From contig NC_067203.1 in the NCBI RefSeq assembly GCF_026262505.1, positions 24,161,411-24,225,410 on the forward strand: a stretch of DNA of 64,000 bases. Reading direction: 5' to 3'. The notes under the pieces were generated by a model. That model did no database searches. It worked only from the letters and a program-made list of their open reading frames with translations, and was not told the origin of the DNA. The position numbers and the translations under genes are program-made. This DNA is from Trichomonas vaginalis G3. Lineage: Eukaryota; Parabasalia; Trichomonadida; Trichomonadidae. Positions 9,701-20,100 of the stretch are shown one piece after another (position 1 is the stretch's first letter; every line of letters begins with the position of its first letter).

Positions 9701-10633
9701 ATGAAAATTATTTGCCAAATTTTTTCAGGTGACAAACTTGAACTCGAGGTTACAGAAGACCAAGATATCAATGACGTTAAAAAGCAGATATCAGAAGTAA
9801 AAAACGCAAAAATTGAAGAAATCAAGTTATTATTCAAATCAAAATTCCTCAAAAGCCCTTCAACTTTGAAGGAATGTGGAATCACAGAAAATTCAAAGCT
9901 AATCGTAATGGTTCCAAACAAAAAACCAGCTCCACCAATAAATAAAACTACAGAAACAAAGCCAGCTGAAGAAAACAAGGCACCAAACCAACCAGAAGAA
10001 ACCAAAAAGATTATTCAGCCTGAAATTGCACCTTTGCCAACTGTTGACAAAAAATCAAAAATAGAATTACCACCAGATTTTGAAGATAAGATCAAGCAAC
10101 TACAACAATTAGGCTATGAATATTCAGAATGTTCTCGAGCGCTCAGAGTTGCAGGCTTTAATACTGAAATCGCAGCAAATATCTTATTATCTGGTTCAAT
10201 ACCTGATGAAATAGACTATGAACTAGCTGGTGATCTACCTACTGATGGAGATGATGAAAATGGTGAAGAAGAGGATGCATCATTGCACATCACACCAGAA
10301 ATTAAAAAACATTACGAAGAACATCCAGAAAAAATACAAGAGCTAATAGATATGTTATTATTAAGCGACCCAGCATATTATTTTTTGGCCAAAAATAATC
10401 CAATGCTGTTACTTACTCAACTTGGTTTCGATGTTTCCAAATTTGACTTTTCAAAACTCGGACCAAAGTCAATGTACCAAGAATTATTGGATAAACTGAC
10501 CGATGAAGAGAAACAAGTTGTTAAAAGACTGGAAGAAAAAGGATACGATTCAATGGAAGTTTTACAAACATTTGAGGCATGCAACAAAGATGAGAAACTT
10601 ACTGAAGAGTGTCTCAAAGCGTTTAAGAAATAA
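9701..10633 (+). CDS. RAD23: Rad23-like ubiquitin shuttle (UBL-UBA-XPCB-like-UBA)
   Basis: A 310-residue protein with the full Rad23 layout. Residues 1-75 are a ubiquitin-like domain starting MKIICQIFSGDKLELEV. A Pro/Glu-rich linker follows. UBA1 lies at about 125-170 (DKIKQLQQLGYEYSECSRAL..AGFNTEIAANILLSG). A region at about 225-260 (LLLSDPAYYFLAKNNPMLLLTQL) resembles the XPC-binding helices. UBA2 is at the end (KRLEEKGYDSMEVLQTFEAC). Rad23 proteins carry ubiquitylated substrates to the proteasome and stabilise the XPC repair factor. The ATG at 9701 is chosen over the TTG one codon upstream, which only extends the frame. The XPC-binding part is the least certain. Confidence 0.88.
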   Translation: MKIICQIFSGDKLELEVTEDQDINDVKKQISEVKNAKIEEIKLLFKSKFLKSPSTLKECGITENSKLIVMVPNKKPAPPINKTTETKPAEENKAPNQPEETKKIIQPEIAPLPTVDKKSKIELPPDFEDKIKQLQQLGYEYSECSRALRVAGFNTEIAANILLSGSIPDEIDYELAGDLPTDGDDENGEEEDASLHITPEIKKHYEEHPEKIQELIDMLLLSDPAYYFLAKNNPMLLLTQLGFDVSKFDFSKLGPKSMYQELLDKLTDEEKQVVKRLEEKGYDSMEVLQTFEACNKDEKLTEECLKAFKK

Positions 10634-11137
10634 TTTTCCAATTATATTTGTATTTAATTATTTTTTGGTAAATTTTAGATATTTACCCTTTTTAAACCAT
10701 GTAAAACCATCTATATAATCACATACTATTAACATTTTTCTTTAATTTTCAGAAGTTATTTGAACCTTCTAATCATCTCATTTATTTATCTCATCTTTGT
10801 TTTCCAATCAAGATAACAACCAACATATCATACCTTGATCATAGAATCCATGATTTAATGTTTACAAATAAATGGCTAAGTTAGTAAATATAGAGATTAT
10901 TTTAATATTCCCAATCAAGAACGCATACAAACTGGAGGTGACTATGAGTTCTCATACACTTGAACTTCTCCTAAGACGTTTAGAGGATAATTTTAGATGA
11001 TGTCCAGAATAATTTTCTCAATTTCATGATAAATAGTGCTAAATCATGTTGTACATGCGTTTCACAAACTGTGATTATAAAATGAAATCTCATAAAATTT
11101 GAAAAATGCACGTTTAAAATTTTTTTAAATCGGAAAA
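10634..11137. other. Intergenic, AT-rich
   Basis: About 500 bp between two plus-strand genes. TCATA at 11090-11094 is a possible Inr for the downstream PH/TPR gene, about 45 bases before its ATG. Nothing else is evident. Confidence 0.5.
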
Positions 11138-13696
11138 ATGGAGGGCTATCTCATGAAAAAGGGCTGGTTCAACCAGTGGAAGATGCGTTATGTCACTTGT
11201 TCAGATCAGAAGCTTAGTATCTACAAAAACAAGGGCGACAGAGAAGGAAGTATCTTCAACGTATTAAATTGTTCCATCAAAATGATCGAACAGAAGAGAT
11301 GGAACAGAAAATTTGTATTCCGTGTAAAAATTGCAGACAAAAGAATCTACCTCGCCGCTGAAGATGAAATTACACTCAAGAAATGGACAAATTGCATTCA
11401 AGGCAGAGCTCAAAGAGCTTCTCTTCTTGGTGCAAGCTGCATCAGAGAATCATTAGAACCAAAGGGAAACGCTCAGTCAGATTTACACAAACGCAGATCG
11501 TCTACAATTGCTTCTCTTTCTCGCAATGACTTCCAAAATATTACAAACTTCAGATCAGAGAAGTTCGCACAATCATACGTTGATGCATCACTTAAGCGTG
11601 AAGATCCACAATCTCAATTCCAATTCGCTGAATCTTGTGGCGAATTTCTTGCATTTGCTCATTCAGCAAGCCAAGGCATATTCAATACAAACAGGATCAG
11701 AGATATTGAAGGTTACAATGTCAAACTCATCACAGATCCAAATGAACGCAAAGAAAAATTAAATCAAATGAGAGCTCTTCAAGCTCTTGTTGATCAGAAC
11801 ATTCCAGGAGTCTACGTTCCACTTCAATGCATCATCGATTACTACGGCCAGACTCTTTACTTCGAATCTAAAGTTGATAATCCAACAACAGCCCTTTCAC
11901 CAAACAATGCTGAGCTTCTTTCATCCCTTAAGCTCAAACACTCATCAACAAAGGCTGTACAAGACTCTAAGGGTCGTCTTTGGATTCTTTCTGGTGAAGG
12001 ATATTACAATCGTGCTTCTAAGAAGGAAGTTGAGACATTTGTCAAACTTCTTGACAGAATGAAAGTTTTCGTATTCGATTCTCAAAGCCTTCACGAGGAA
12101 ATGTCAATCCGTCGCATTCCTGTTTCAGAATTACCAACAATGTCGAAGATGACACAGATTCCTGCCATCAGGATTCTTCTCGAGACCGAAATGATTGCAA
12201 GAGTTTGCAAGCAAATCTTCCTCGAGATCACAAGCTCTTTATCTCCAGGAGAAAGAAATGAAGCCGCTTTGAATTTCTTCAATGCTGTTCTCGGAAAAGG
12301 AGAAGAATCAGACAAGATGTGGTCTGAAAGAATCACTCCAGGAGTCAGAGCTAAGTTTGGTGTTAAGCTTGACAGGTCAATACCTTTCATGCACATGCCA
12401 CAACTCTTCTTCTCTCTTCAGTTCCATACAGGTGTTGACTTCAAAGACACTGATTCCTACAATTTCAACCAGAAATCACCGCTTTCTGTTGATGATTTGA
12501 ACTCATTGAACGCTGTTCCACATCACAGACTTGTCCAACTCTGCTACATCATGAGAGGTCTTAACAAGAACCCAGTTTCCCTCTGCCAGGAAGGTTTCTA
12601 TGATGAAGCCATGTTGGATTTCAACAACAAAATTTCTGTTTATCAAAGTATCTTCGGTGATGAAAATATCTTCGTCGCATCAGGTCTTTCTCTTCTTTCT
12701 GCTGCTTACTTAGGTACAGGAGATGTTGAGAAGGCTGAGATCTGTGCAAATGGAGCTCTCAATGCAGGAAGAAACATCCACTGCGCTTTAGTTCCTGCAT
12801 ACATCACTCTCATTTCAACAGCTCTTGGCATTGAACAAATCAACCAATACATGGCTCGCGCTAAGCAATTAGTTACATTCCAGCTTGGTGACAAGCATTG
12901 GTTCATTGCTGATATCCTTATCGCAGCAGCACAAGCTTTCCAGAACCTCGACAAGAACAAAGAAGCAATGACATTGATCGAAGAAGCCATGGAACTCTGC
13001 AAATCTTTGCTCGGAGTTTCTCATCCAAAGACATCAAAGACATTCTTGATCATGGGCAAACTCCAGACGACACTCAGACAATATGGACAAGCTGAATCTC
13101 TCGTCCAACAAGCTTTGTATTCCATTAAGGCTGAATACGGAGATTCAAGTGTCGAATACGGAGAATGCGTTTACATGTACGCTGATGTTTTGAACGATGA
13201 AGGAAAAATCGATGAAGCATTGCCTTACGCGAAGAAAGCTTATGAGATTCGCTCTCAAGCTTACGAAGAAGAATCAGCACAAGTCATAGAGAGTATCCAG
13301 CAACTCGCTGTTATCTATGATCAGTTGAATGAAGCTGATGAAGCTTACGTTTACTACAGAAAGTTACTTGAGTTCTTGAAGAGATTGGAAGATGAACCAA
13401 TCTTCGAGGAAACAGTCAGAGTTTTCAGGAACGTCATCTGTCTTTTCTTCAGAACAATTGGAGGAAAACAGAGACAGTTAGTCAACCAAATCAGAAGAAG
13501 AAATGTTCCTAAGTTAGAGGAAATGATGCTTTCTGTTTTCACTCAATTGATCGAAGGTGATCCAATTACTTTCGCTCAAGAACAAGTGGAGAAATACAAC
13601 AGAACAGCTGAAACAATCAACTTCGATAACTTGGCAATCCTTTACCACATCGCTACTGATGACCTTGAGTCCTTGAAATGGTTAGATGAACATTGA
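11138..13696 (+). CDS. PH domain, CLU-like central region and TPR repeats
   Basis: An 852-residue protein. Residues 1-95 form a pleckstrin-homology domain: MEGYLMKKGWFNQWKMRYV, then KFVFRVKIADKRIYLAAEDE and the invariant-type Trp in LKKWTNCI. The central part (about 150-420) resembles the central region of CLU/clustered-mitochondria proteins in its pattern (LVDQNIPGVYVPLQCIIDYYGQTLYFES). Residues about 490-750 are kinesin-light-chain-like TPRs (GDVEKAEICANGAL, NKEAMTLIEEAMELCKSLLG, YGQAESLVQQAL, GKIDEALPYAKKAYEIRSQ). The PH domain suggests recruitment to a phosphoinositide membrane, with TPRs as the protein-binding arm. The PH and TPR calls are firm. The CLU link is tentative, and the N-terminal PH domain is not part of classical CLU proteins. 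Confidence 0.85.
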   Translation: MEGYLMKKGWFNQWKMRYVTCSDQKLSIYKNKGDREGSIFNVLNCSIKMIEQKRWNRKFVFRVKIADKRIYLAAEDEITLKKWTNCIQGRAQRASLLGASCIRESLEPKGNAQSDLHKRRSSTIASLSRNDFQNITNFRSEKFAQSYVDASLKREDPQSQFQFAESCGEFLAFAHSASQGIFNTNRIRDIEGYNVKLITDPNERKEKLNQMRALQALVDQNIPGVYVPLQCIIDYYGQTLYFESKVDNPTTALSPNNAELLSSLKLKHSSTKAVQDSKGRLWILSGEGYYNRASKKEVETFVKLLDRMKVFVFDSQSLHEEMSIRRIPVSELPTMSKMTQIPAIRILLETEMIARVCKQIFLEITSSLSPGERNEAALNFFNAVLGKGEESDKMWSERITPGVRAKFGVKLDRSIPFMHMPQLFFSLQFHTGVDFKDTDSYNFNQKSPLSVDDLNSLNAVPHHRLVQLCYIMRGLNKNPVSLCQEGFYDEAMLDFNNKISVYQSIFGDENIFVASGLSLLSAAYLGTGDVEKAEICANGALNAGRNIHCALVPAYITLISTALGIEQINQYMARAKQLVTFQLGDKHWFIADILIAAAQAFQNLDKNKEAMTLIEEAMELCKSLLGVSHPKTSKTFLIMGKLQTTLRQYGQAESLVQQALYSIKAEYGDSSVEYGECVYMYADVLNDEGKIDEALPYAKKAYEIRSQAYEEESAQVIESIQQLAVIYDQLNEADEAYVYYRKLLEFLKRLEDEPIFEETVRVFRNVICLFFRTIGGKQRQLVNQIRRRNVPKLEEMMLSVFTQLIEGDPITFAQEQVEKYNRTAETINFDNLAILYHIATDDLESLKWLDEH

Positions 13697-15490
13697 GAAT
13701 CTTAATTTTTTATTTTTCACATGAATCAAATTTTATTCTTTTTTTTTGATATTAATATTATTTTATTTATGATTTAAACAATTTTATGGTTTGACGTTCC
13801 TGTCTTTTATTACTCATTATATCAGTTAAATCTTTGAATTTCATAACTAATTTTGCAAATTATGGAATAGGAAACAATAACAAAGGATATTAATAAAACC
13901 ATATATTATTTACTTATATGCGCTGCGTTCTATTCAAATTTCGCATCACATTCTTGCCTTTTCAGGTAAATAGGAACAATAACAAATATAATATCAGATT
14001 TATATATAATTATTATACCTTCAGGTGCAGATTACATTGTAAGACCTCAGATATATCGAATAATGCATTTGTTTCTCTATATGATATGTAAAGCTGCCAT
14101 TCCAATGGAGAACTTGTTGGGATCATTGTTGAATGGACAAAGATCAACGTTTTCCCAAGTAAAAATGATATCATGATTAAGGGTCCACTGTAAAAATTGA
14201 AAGTCTCTCAAAATTGAGAGGCGATTTGCAAATAATCATTATCGTCTTTTTTCGAAAATCCACTTTTCCTAGTGTTCTGATTAATATTTTGTGAATGTAA
14301 CAATGAAGTATATGTTTTAATAAGATGATAATATATTCTATCACTTCAAATCACATAAAATTTGCAAAATCAGCGAGTTTTATAAGAACATGATTTTTTC
14401 CTATTTTTTTTGCTTCGAGTAGGTGACAAAAGTGCATACTCTTAAACAACCGTCGGATTTCCGGGTGAAATCGTGACACACTTTCGTCTTTCGTAGGCAG
14501 TGGTGGTTGTTACAAAAGGTAACTTCGAATGTAGCGTGAAATCTGCAAAAAAAATTCTGAAATTTGAATGGAGAACACAAAAATTGAATAGTTTACGTCA
14601 ATAAAAAAGAGAAAAATGAAGCCAATGTGTCTCGAACCTAGTACTTAGAGCAGCAATCACACTGTTTATCCCATTACACTACATGCATCTCTCACCTCAG
14701 TGAATGAGATCAACTATATGATAACTTTTTCCCCATTATATTCTTGTGGAAAAGTGACAAATAGCAACTTTGACCCTCTCTCTTTTTGCTTCTGGATGCG
14801 TGTTTTGAAAAATAGATATTTTCGAATTTTGATTTTAATTTAAGTATAAATTTTATATTAGCAATTTTTTGACCTATTTCCAATCATTAATTCCTAAGTT
14901 TTTCTAGGAATTAAATTGAGAAGAAATTAGGAAATTCGCTTTAATGCCATTACATACTAATATTGTGATGCATGTAGTTTATATTTAAAGAGGCTAATGT
15001 CGGAATATCGTGCATTTTATAAAAAATTCAAAGAATTGACAATTGGATAGCACAAATTTAATTCTCCAGACAAAGTATTATTGTTTATATATTCAAAACA
15101 TTATCCTTAGTTTTGAAATGTTGGCAAAAAACTTTCGTGTTATTTTTTGTGTTTCAGCATAAATTATGTATTTACTTATGAAAGATAAGCATTTTATTCA
15201 TTATCATAAAGATATACCATAACAAATTGATAACATTTTAAAAAAATTGTTTTTATCATGTGGTAATGGTCAAATACCTAAATAGGAATATTAAATGCCG
15301 ATATCTTAATCAATTTTTTAGAGTGCTCAAAATTTAATAAGAATTACTCTTCAAATTCGTTGTTTAGTAATTATTACTTTTTATGACGATTTTTGAGCTC
15401 ACAATTAATTTACATATTTGACAAGTTATTTAATTTTTCAAAAGTTTACAATTATATTGTGAAGTTTATTTTGATTTTACAAAGATTTTA
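13697..15490. other. Long intergenic region with a GC-richer patch
   Basis: Nearly 1.8 kb without a gene. Most is AT-rich filler. The stretch from about 14420 to 14790 is less AT-rich and contains the tRNA-like minus-strand sequence listed separately. It may be a decayed insertion or RNA gene. No ORF is supported. Confidence 0.5.
14629..14690 (-). other. Degenerate tRNA-like sequence (pol III A and B boxes)
   Basis: Read on the minus strand, TAGTGTAATGG (14681-14671) fits the tRNA A-box pattern. GGTTCGAGAC (14638-14629) fits a B box, at a tRNA-like distance. The acceptor and T stems do not pair properly, so I do not call a functional tRNA or an anticodon. A tRNA pseudogene or tRNA-derived retroposon relic are the main options. 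Confidence 0.35.
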
Positions 15491-16000
15491 ATGAGCTCTA
15501 AGCCTCCTAGACAAGATCCAGTTGAAAAGAAGTTCCTAGAGCTACTCCTTGACAATGACTATTCTCAAGAAACTATTTTGAAGATGTCTCAAATGTCTAG
15601 GGAGCAAAAATTAGAATTTATCGAAGGTGACCAGATTGCAGAAACAAATACACCGGATCCGACTTATTTTTTCGAAAAAATCAAGAAAAGTCTATCAGAT
15701 GAAAACGTAAGAGCTCTCAAAACAATCTTAACGACTTGCAAAATTTCTTGGATTCGGTTATTTCTTATGCATGATGGTTTAAAGTTCTTATTCCAATTAC
15801 TCACAGACTTTGGAGATGAATGTATGATAAATAAGCTTGCTCAAAAGCGTTTTCTCGTTCTCCAGGAAATTATTCAACGTATACGAATATTGGCCAATGT
15901 TAGAATCTGCCGACCCCACTTTGCTGCACATCCAGAGTTTATTGCACCAATGCTTTCCGTGATTTATCCTCAAGAAGTTGTATTGACTACAGCATTTTAG
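15491..16000 (+). CDS. Formin, N-terminal segment (GBD/FH3 start)
   Basis: A 169-residue frame resembling the start of a diaphanous-type GTPase-binding/FH3 region (helical repeats, e.g. LLLDNDYSQETILKMSQMSREQKLEFI and WIRLFLMHDGLKFLFQLL). It stops at 15998-16000, but the next frame is open from before that point and continues the same helical domain (SILAVTCVFIPANNFYRFVLDNI) straight into the large FH2-bearing ORF. A run of four T at 15995-15998 is where one extra T would keep the frame open. Either the gene is truly frameshifted or the sequence lacks a base there. No trichomonad intron signals are present. The two parts are one host gene in origin. Confidence 0.8.
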   Translation: MSSKPPRQDPVEKKFLELLLDNDYSQETILKMSQMSREQKLEFIEGDQIAETNTPDPTYFFEKIKKSLSDENVRALKTILTTCKISWIRLFLMHDGLKFLFQLLTDFGDECMINKLAQKRFLVLQEIIQRIRILANVRICRPHFAAHPEFIAPMLSVIYPQEVVLTTAF

Positions 16001-16098
16001 CCGTTACATGCGTTTTTATACCTGCAAACAACTTCTACCGATTTGTACTAGATAATATAGAAGCTCAGACAAGAGGGAAGCTCAAAGGTTGGGAAATT

Positions 16099-18537
16099 AT
16101 GGCAGATTATCTTTCATATGTCCTTAATATTCGCCATAACAAAAATTTCAATCAAAACGAAGCCGGAGCGATACAATCAGACGCTATTCGTGTGTTTTTC
16201 GTGTTTCTCGGTGCAGTTTTGAAATCGACGACAGATATAAAACAATATACAGCACTTCTTTTAAATCTCCACAAATCGCAAGTACTTACACAACTCGCAT
16301 TTATCAAAGATCACCAACACGACGTACAAATTATGATAGAAGAAGCAAGATCGATTGAACAATTATTTCCTAAAAAGCACTTGAATCCATTTGACATACG
16401 CCAAATTACAGATTTCGTTAACGAAACTATGAGAGAGGATTGCTTAATGACATTAAATCTTCATTTTGCAAGTTTAATTCAGTCTTCGTCAGAAATAGCA
16501 GAAAAAGTATTTACATACATCGAAAACTTTCTTTTTTATTACAGACAATTAGTTGCAATCGGAAGCGAAGAGAAAATGGACGAAGCAGCTTATTACGCAT
16601 TACATCCAGGAGAAGTACCTGAACTGACTTTGCCAACAATAATTTCAGAGGTTTATGAGAAATACGGTTTTCTTGGTAATGACGTTTTGCGTTCAATTCC
16701 TTTACCTTCAGTTTCATTTGATAATCTCGAGGATGATTCACAAGATGCTCTTAAAATCAGAGTGTCAGGCTTACATGAAGAACTTACAATGGTCAGAGAA
16801 CATCTTAGGAATATTATGAACGAAGAAAGTTCAAATTCCCTAACAAAACAGAATTTAGTTGATGAAATCGAGCGTTTGAAGCGTCAAATCCCTGAAGATG
16901 GTGAAGACATTGCTAAACTTAGAGATATTATTGACGAAAATAATAGAAATATCTATGAATTACAACTTAAATTGAAAGATTACGAAAAAGAGAACGAAGA
17001 TCTAAAATCAGGAAGAAGATTTGGATCAAATTCAATTGCAAGTGGTCCCTTATCTGGTCTCAATTTGTCTCCTTTGTCTATAAATCCTCCATCTAGTTTT
17101 GAACCAGGTTCTTCAATGAAAGACATGGCACCACCATCTCCACCACCACCGCCATCAATGGGAGATGTCATTAAAAACGATGGAAAACCAAATGTTGCTC
17201 CTCCAATCAAAATGAGAGCATTTTTCTGGCAGAAAATCAACAGACAAATGGAGAAAGGAACAATTTGGGAGGATATGAAGGACTTTACAGACTTCGATAC
17301 AAGAAAACTTCAAGAATATTACTGTATGAAAGTAAAAGTCGTTAAAAAGTTGAATAAGTTCCTCCAAATGAAGAAAGAAGCCGAGAAAATGGTCGAAATA
17401 TTAGAAGCAAACAGAGCAAGAAGCGTTAATATCATGCTTTCCCGTTTCAAGATTAAAAATGAAGATATCGCAACTGCAATTCTTCAACTTCGCTTCAATA
17501 GAGTGTTCACTGATGATCAATTCGCAGCTTTGTATGCTTGCAGGCCAAAACCAGAAGAAATGCAAGCAATCATGGCTTATACAGGTGACAAAAAGCTTCT
17601 TGGTACTGCAGAAAAGTACTATTTGGCGTTGAGTGTCATCAATGACTTTGACGAACATCTTTCCTTCATGAATATTTCTCATAACTTTGAAAGTACTCAA
17701 GAACAGATCCAAGGACCTCTCAAGCTTCTCAAGAACTCATTATTTGCCATCAAATCTTCCGAAAATTTGAGAAACATGCTCAGATTACTTCTTTCTTGTG
17801 GCAATTTTATGAATGGTGGAACAAACAGAGGTGGAGCTTACGGCTACAAGATTAAATCCATTGCAGACTTGGTATATGTAAGAAGTACAATACCAGGCAT
17901 CACTTTTATGCACATTTTGGTCTGGTTAGTTCTTGATACACCAGATTTCAACAATTTTGGTCAATTCACAAACGAATTGAAGGATGTTTCTACGGCCCAG
18001 AAGATTGATATCGATGTACTTAGAGGATCCATTATAGAGTTAAGAACTCAAATGGAAAAATTCAAATCAATCAAATTACCAAGTAAAGAGAGAATTGTTG
18101 ACGGAGATCTTTTCTACTTGAAGTTCATTGACTTCGAACCAAAAGCGACTCCTTTCATTGAAGGCGTCGAGAAGGAATTAAATGAAGTTGAGAAAATGTA
18201 CACGGAATGCTTAAAGATGTTTGGAGAATCACCGATCGATTACAATCTCACAACATTCTTAGAAGTATTCGCGAAATTTACGACTCAATTCCAAACTGTG
18301 ATGGATAATGAGATTAAAGCAAGACAAAAGGCCGCAGAGAAGCAAGAAGAAACACCTGACAAGAAGGAAATTGAGGAGCCAGTAATGCCTGCTAAGCAAG
18401 ACCATACACAACAGCGTGGTATCTTAGAAGAAGATTTAACCCAACTCGGAAACATTTCCAAGGCCCAAACGGAGATTGTCCGAACATCGAGAGCAAGGAC
18501 ATCGCGTCTACAAAAGATTCTCAGCTCATACACATGA
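16099..18537 (+). CDS. Formin, FH1-FH2 segment
   Basis: Formins nucleate and elongate unbranched actin filaments at the barbed end. This ORF (812 residues from M16099) holds the rest of the FH3 helical region. A coiled coil at about 215-300 and a very short FH1 at about 340-355 (MAPPSPPPPPSMGDV) follow. A full FH2 domain starts at about 371: MRAFFWQKINRQMEKGTIW is the lasso, and LSCGNFMNGGTNRGGAYGYKI is the signature GN(Y/F)MN motif. The C-terminal 80 residues are basic and helical (ARTSRLQKILSSYT), as in a DAD-like tail. The single short proline run predicts weak profilin recruitment. The frame is open upstream of M16099, so the true start is probably at 15491. The Maverick begins about 54 bp after the stop. 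Confidence 0.93.
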   Translation: MADYLSYVLNIRHNKNFNQNEAGAIQSDAIRVFFVFLGAVLKSTTDIKQYTALLLNLHKSQVLTQLAFIKDHQHDVQIMIEEARSIEQLFPKKHLNPFDIRQITDFVNETMREDCLMTLNLHFASLIQSSSEIAEKVFTYIENFLFYYRQLVAIGSEEKMDEAAYYALHPGEVPELTLPTIISEVYEKYGFLGNDVLRSIPLPSVSFDNLEDDSQDALKIRVSGLHEELTMVREHLRNIMNEESSNSLTKQNLVDEIERLKRQIPEDGEDIAKLRDIIDENNRNIYELQLKLKDYEKENEDLKSGRRFGSNSIASGPLSGLNLSPLSINPPSSFEPGSSMKDMAPPSPPPPPSMGDVIKNDGKPNVAPPIKMRAFFWQKINRQMEKGTIWEDMKDFTDFDTRKLQEYYCMKVKVVKKLNKFLQMKKEAEKMVEILEANRARSVNIMLSRFKIKNEDIATAILQLRFNRVFTDDQFAALYACRPKPEEMQAIMAYTGDKKLLGTAEKYYLALSVINDFDEHLSFMNISHNFESTQEQIQGPLKLLKNSLFAIKSSENLRNMLRLLLSCGNFMNGGTNRGGAYGYKIKSIADLVYVRSTIPGITFMHILVWLVLDTPDFNNFGQFTNELKDVSTAQKIDIDVLRGSIIELRTQMEKFKSIKLPSKERIVDGDLFYLKFIDFEPKATPFIEGVEKELNEVEKMYTECLKMFGESPIDYNLTTFLEVFAKFTTQFQTVMDNEIKARQKAAEKQEETPDKKEIEEPVMPAKQDHTQQRGILEEDLTQLGNISKAQTEIVRTSRARTSRLQKILSSYT

Positions 18538-18753
18538 GCTTTGAGCATTATATTTGTTATTTTATATTTTTGTTTTTTATTTTACAACTTTGCTTAGCAT
18601 CCAGCTAGTTCCAAGTAATGCGATTACAACATCAACGGCCAAAGCCTTTCAGAGTCTTTTAATCATTTCTTCTCATCTCAATGTGAAGTGGCCCCAAACG
18701 AACTACAAGCTGACGTTACAACGCATTACAACCCGGTTAATACGAGCATATAC

Positions 18754-18929
18754 ATTAGAGCTGCTTTGTTATGATCTCCCTCATCAATTGATGAGAGATC
18801 TCATTATGAAGCAGCTCCAATCGAACTAAAAACCTACATACAAATGAGTGAAAACAAACTCATTAGAGTTGTGTTGCTTTGATTTCTCTCATCAGAAGAT
18901 GAGAGATACCAGAACAAAACAACTCTAAT
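18754..18929. repeat. Two long hairpins in the left TIR
   Basis: Two imperfect palindromes of 68 bp each, at 18754-18821 and 18862-18929. Both have the plan ATTAGAG(C/T)TG ... CTCATC-loop-GATGAG ... CA(G/A)CTC(T/C)AAT. They are related to each other. Their partners at the other end are 43114-43181 and 43006-43073. Confidence 0.85.
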
Positions 18930-18991
18930 CAAACTTTCTACACAACTCAGCACAGTATCAATGCAAAGTAATGCGTCTGTATCGTTAACAA

Positions 18992-19042
18992 GCAAAGTTG
19001 TTTCGGGTCCTTCCGTTTTGGAAGAATTCGGAACAACTTTGC
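18992..19042. repeat. Third hairpin in the left TIR
   Basis: The arms GCAAAGTTGTT (18992-19002) and AACAACTTTGC (19032-19042) pair around an inner TCCTTCCGTTTTGGAAGAA loop that itself folds. The same structure occurs in the right TIR. Confidence 0.75.
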
Positions 19043-19266
19043 GAATTGATAGTGTAAACCCATATACATGAAAGCGTGCATGCATAAAGACAGGTATTGT
19101 CAGCAATGACTACCTGCCCAGCTATGAGTGATCAGAGAATTACCATCTCAGGCTTTTTGAGAACGTTTCAGCCAGGACCCTCGTATGTTGACTGTGAGAA
19201 AGGCATCCTTTATCTGAAATAGATGCTTTTCCAACAATCAAATTCGAAGATCTTCGACGTTGTTGT

Positions 19267-19350
19267 AAAAAGAGAAGGAGAAGGAAAGAAGAGGAAGGAG
19301 AGGAAGAAGGAAAGGAAAAGAAGAAGAAGAAAAAGAAAAAAAAAGAAGGA
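19267..19350 (+). repeat. 84-base pure purine tract in the left TIR
   Basis: An uninterrupted A/G run; its pyrimidine partner is 42584-42668 in the right TIR (one base longer). Such tracts can form triplex DNA. Here it separates the hairpin-rich end from the TIR gene. Confidence 0.85.
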
Positions 19351-19676
19351 CATATTAAATATAATGCACACTTAATAGTGCCGAGGCGCGCTTTTTTTGA
19401 CCCTATATTACCGCACGGCAATGTTTTTCTCGATTTTGTACAGCCCTAAATATTTCGGATAAAACAACAGATTTATTAGTTAGTATACATATCATGTGTA
19501 CTGTGGCACTGCGTTCCTCCGTACGCAATACTTATGAATTTGACACTTTACAAAACCGTTAACGTATATTTTACAACACAAACACCAACTTAACCTTAAA
19601 TATTTATAAAGCCGCCAACCACTTCACCTCACTAATGTTTTCACAAACGACTTCACTACTGTAAAAATAAACGTTC

Positions 19677-20003
19677 TCACTTACAAAAGTATTGCAACTC
19701 TTCCCATTGCTGTGCTTCACACAATAGTTCATATTCTTCAGTATCGCTGCTGTCGCTCCAATCGTCAGAGTCAAAGTCACTGTCAAAATAAATGTTAGTA
19801 AGTTTTGACAAAGCTAATGAAACACGTTTACCGTTTGTATCGTATGCTTGTATAAACTTTCCATTCTTCATTCCTTCATAAACGCTCAAACTAACTTTAC
19901 CCTTTCTCCCTCGTATCTGATAGAATGTATTTTCACGAGGAACGAAGAACAAATTCTTGAACTCATGACCGTTGTAGTTTGTTATCTCAATAGTTTTCGT
20001 CAT
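19677..20003 (-). CDS. TIR-encoded protein, left copy (HNH-tail-like domain, acidic end)
   Basis: A 108-residue product; the right-hand copy reads to 132. The core is a small beta-rich-looking domain: IEITNYNGHEFKNLFFVP, then FYQIRG, YDTNGKRVSLALSKL. It is followed by a Ser/Asp-rich acidic tail (DSDFDSDDWSDSSDTEE). The core aligns along its length with the C-terminal part of the HNH endonuclease at 24239-24805 (YYYVPSEDAFYYFMG ... DVEGRRTKLSIAKF). This suggests a shared DNA-binding or accessory module without the nuclease. Because the gene lies inside the TIR, the element carries it twice. Upstream is the T/A-rich tract used before several element genes. Function is unknown. Confidence 0.7.
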   Translation of the reverse strand: MTKTIEITNYNGHEFKNLFFVPRENTFYQIRGRKGKVSLSVYEGMKNGKFIQAYDTNGKRVSLALSKLTNIYFDSDFDSDDWSDSSDTEEYELLCEAQQWEELQYFCK

Positions 20004-20100
20004 TTATATAAAAATAAAATAAAAATAATTTTAAAAATAAAATAAAAAATAATGATATCACCACTCCCACACATATGAAAACATAGCACAAAAATAAATT

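Noticed and set aside
15990-16100. An intron explaining the formin frame change
   Set aside because: No trichomonad-type GTAYGT donor or ACTAACACACAG-like acceptor is present, and the frame continues with no lost domain segment.
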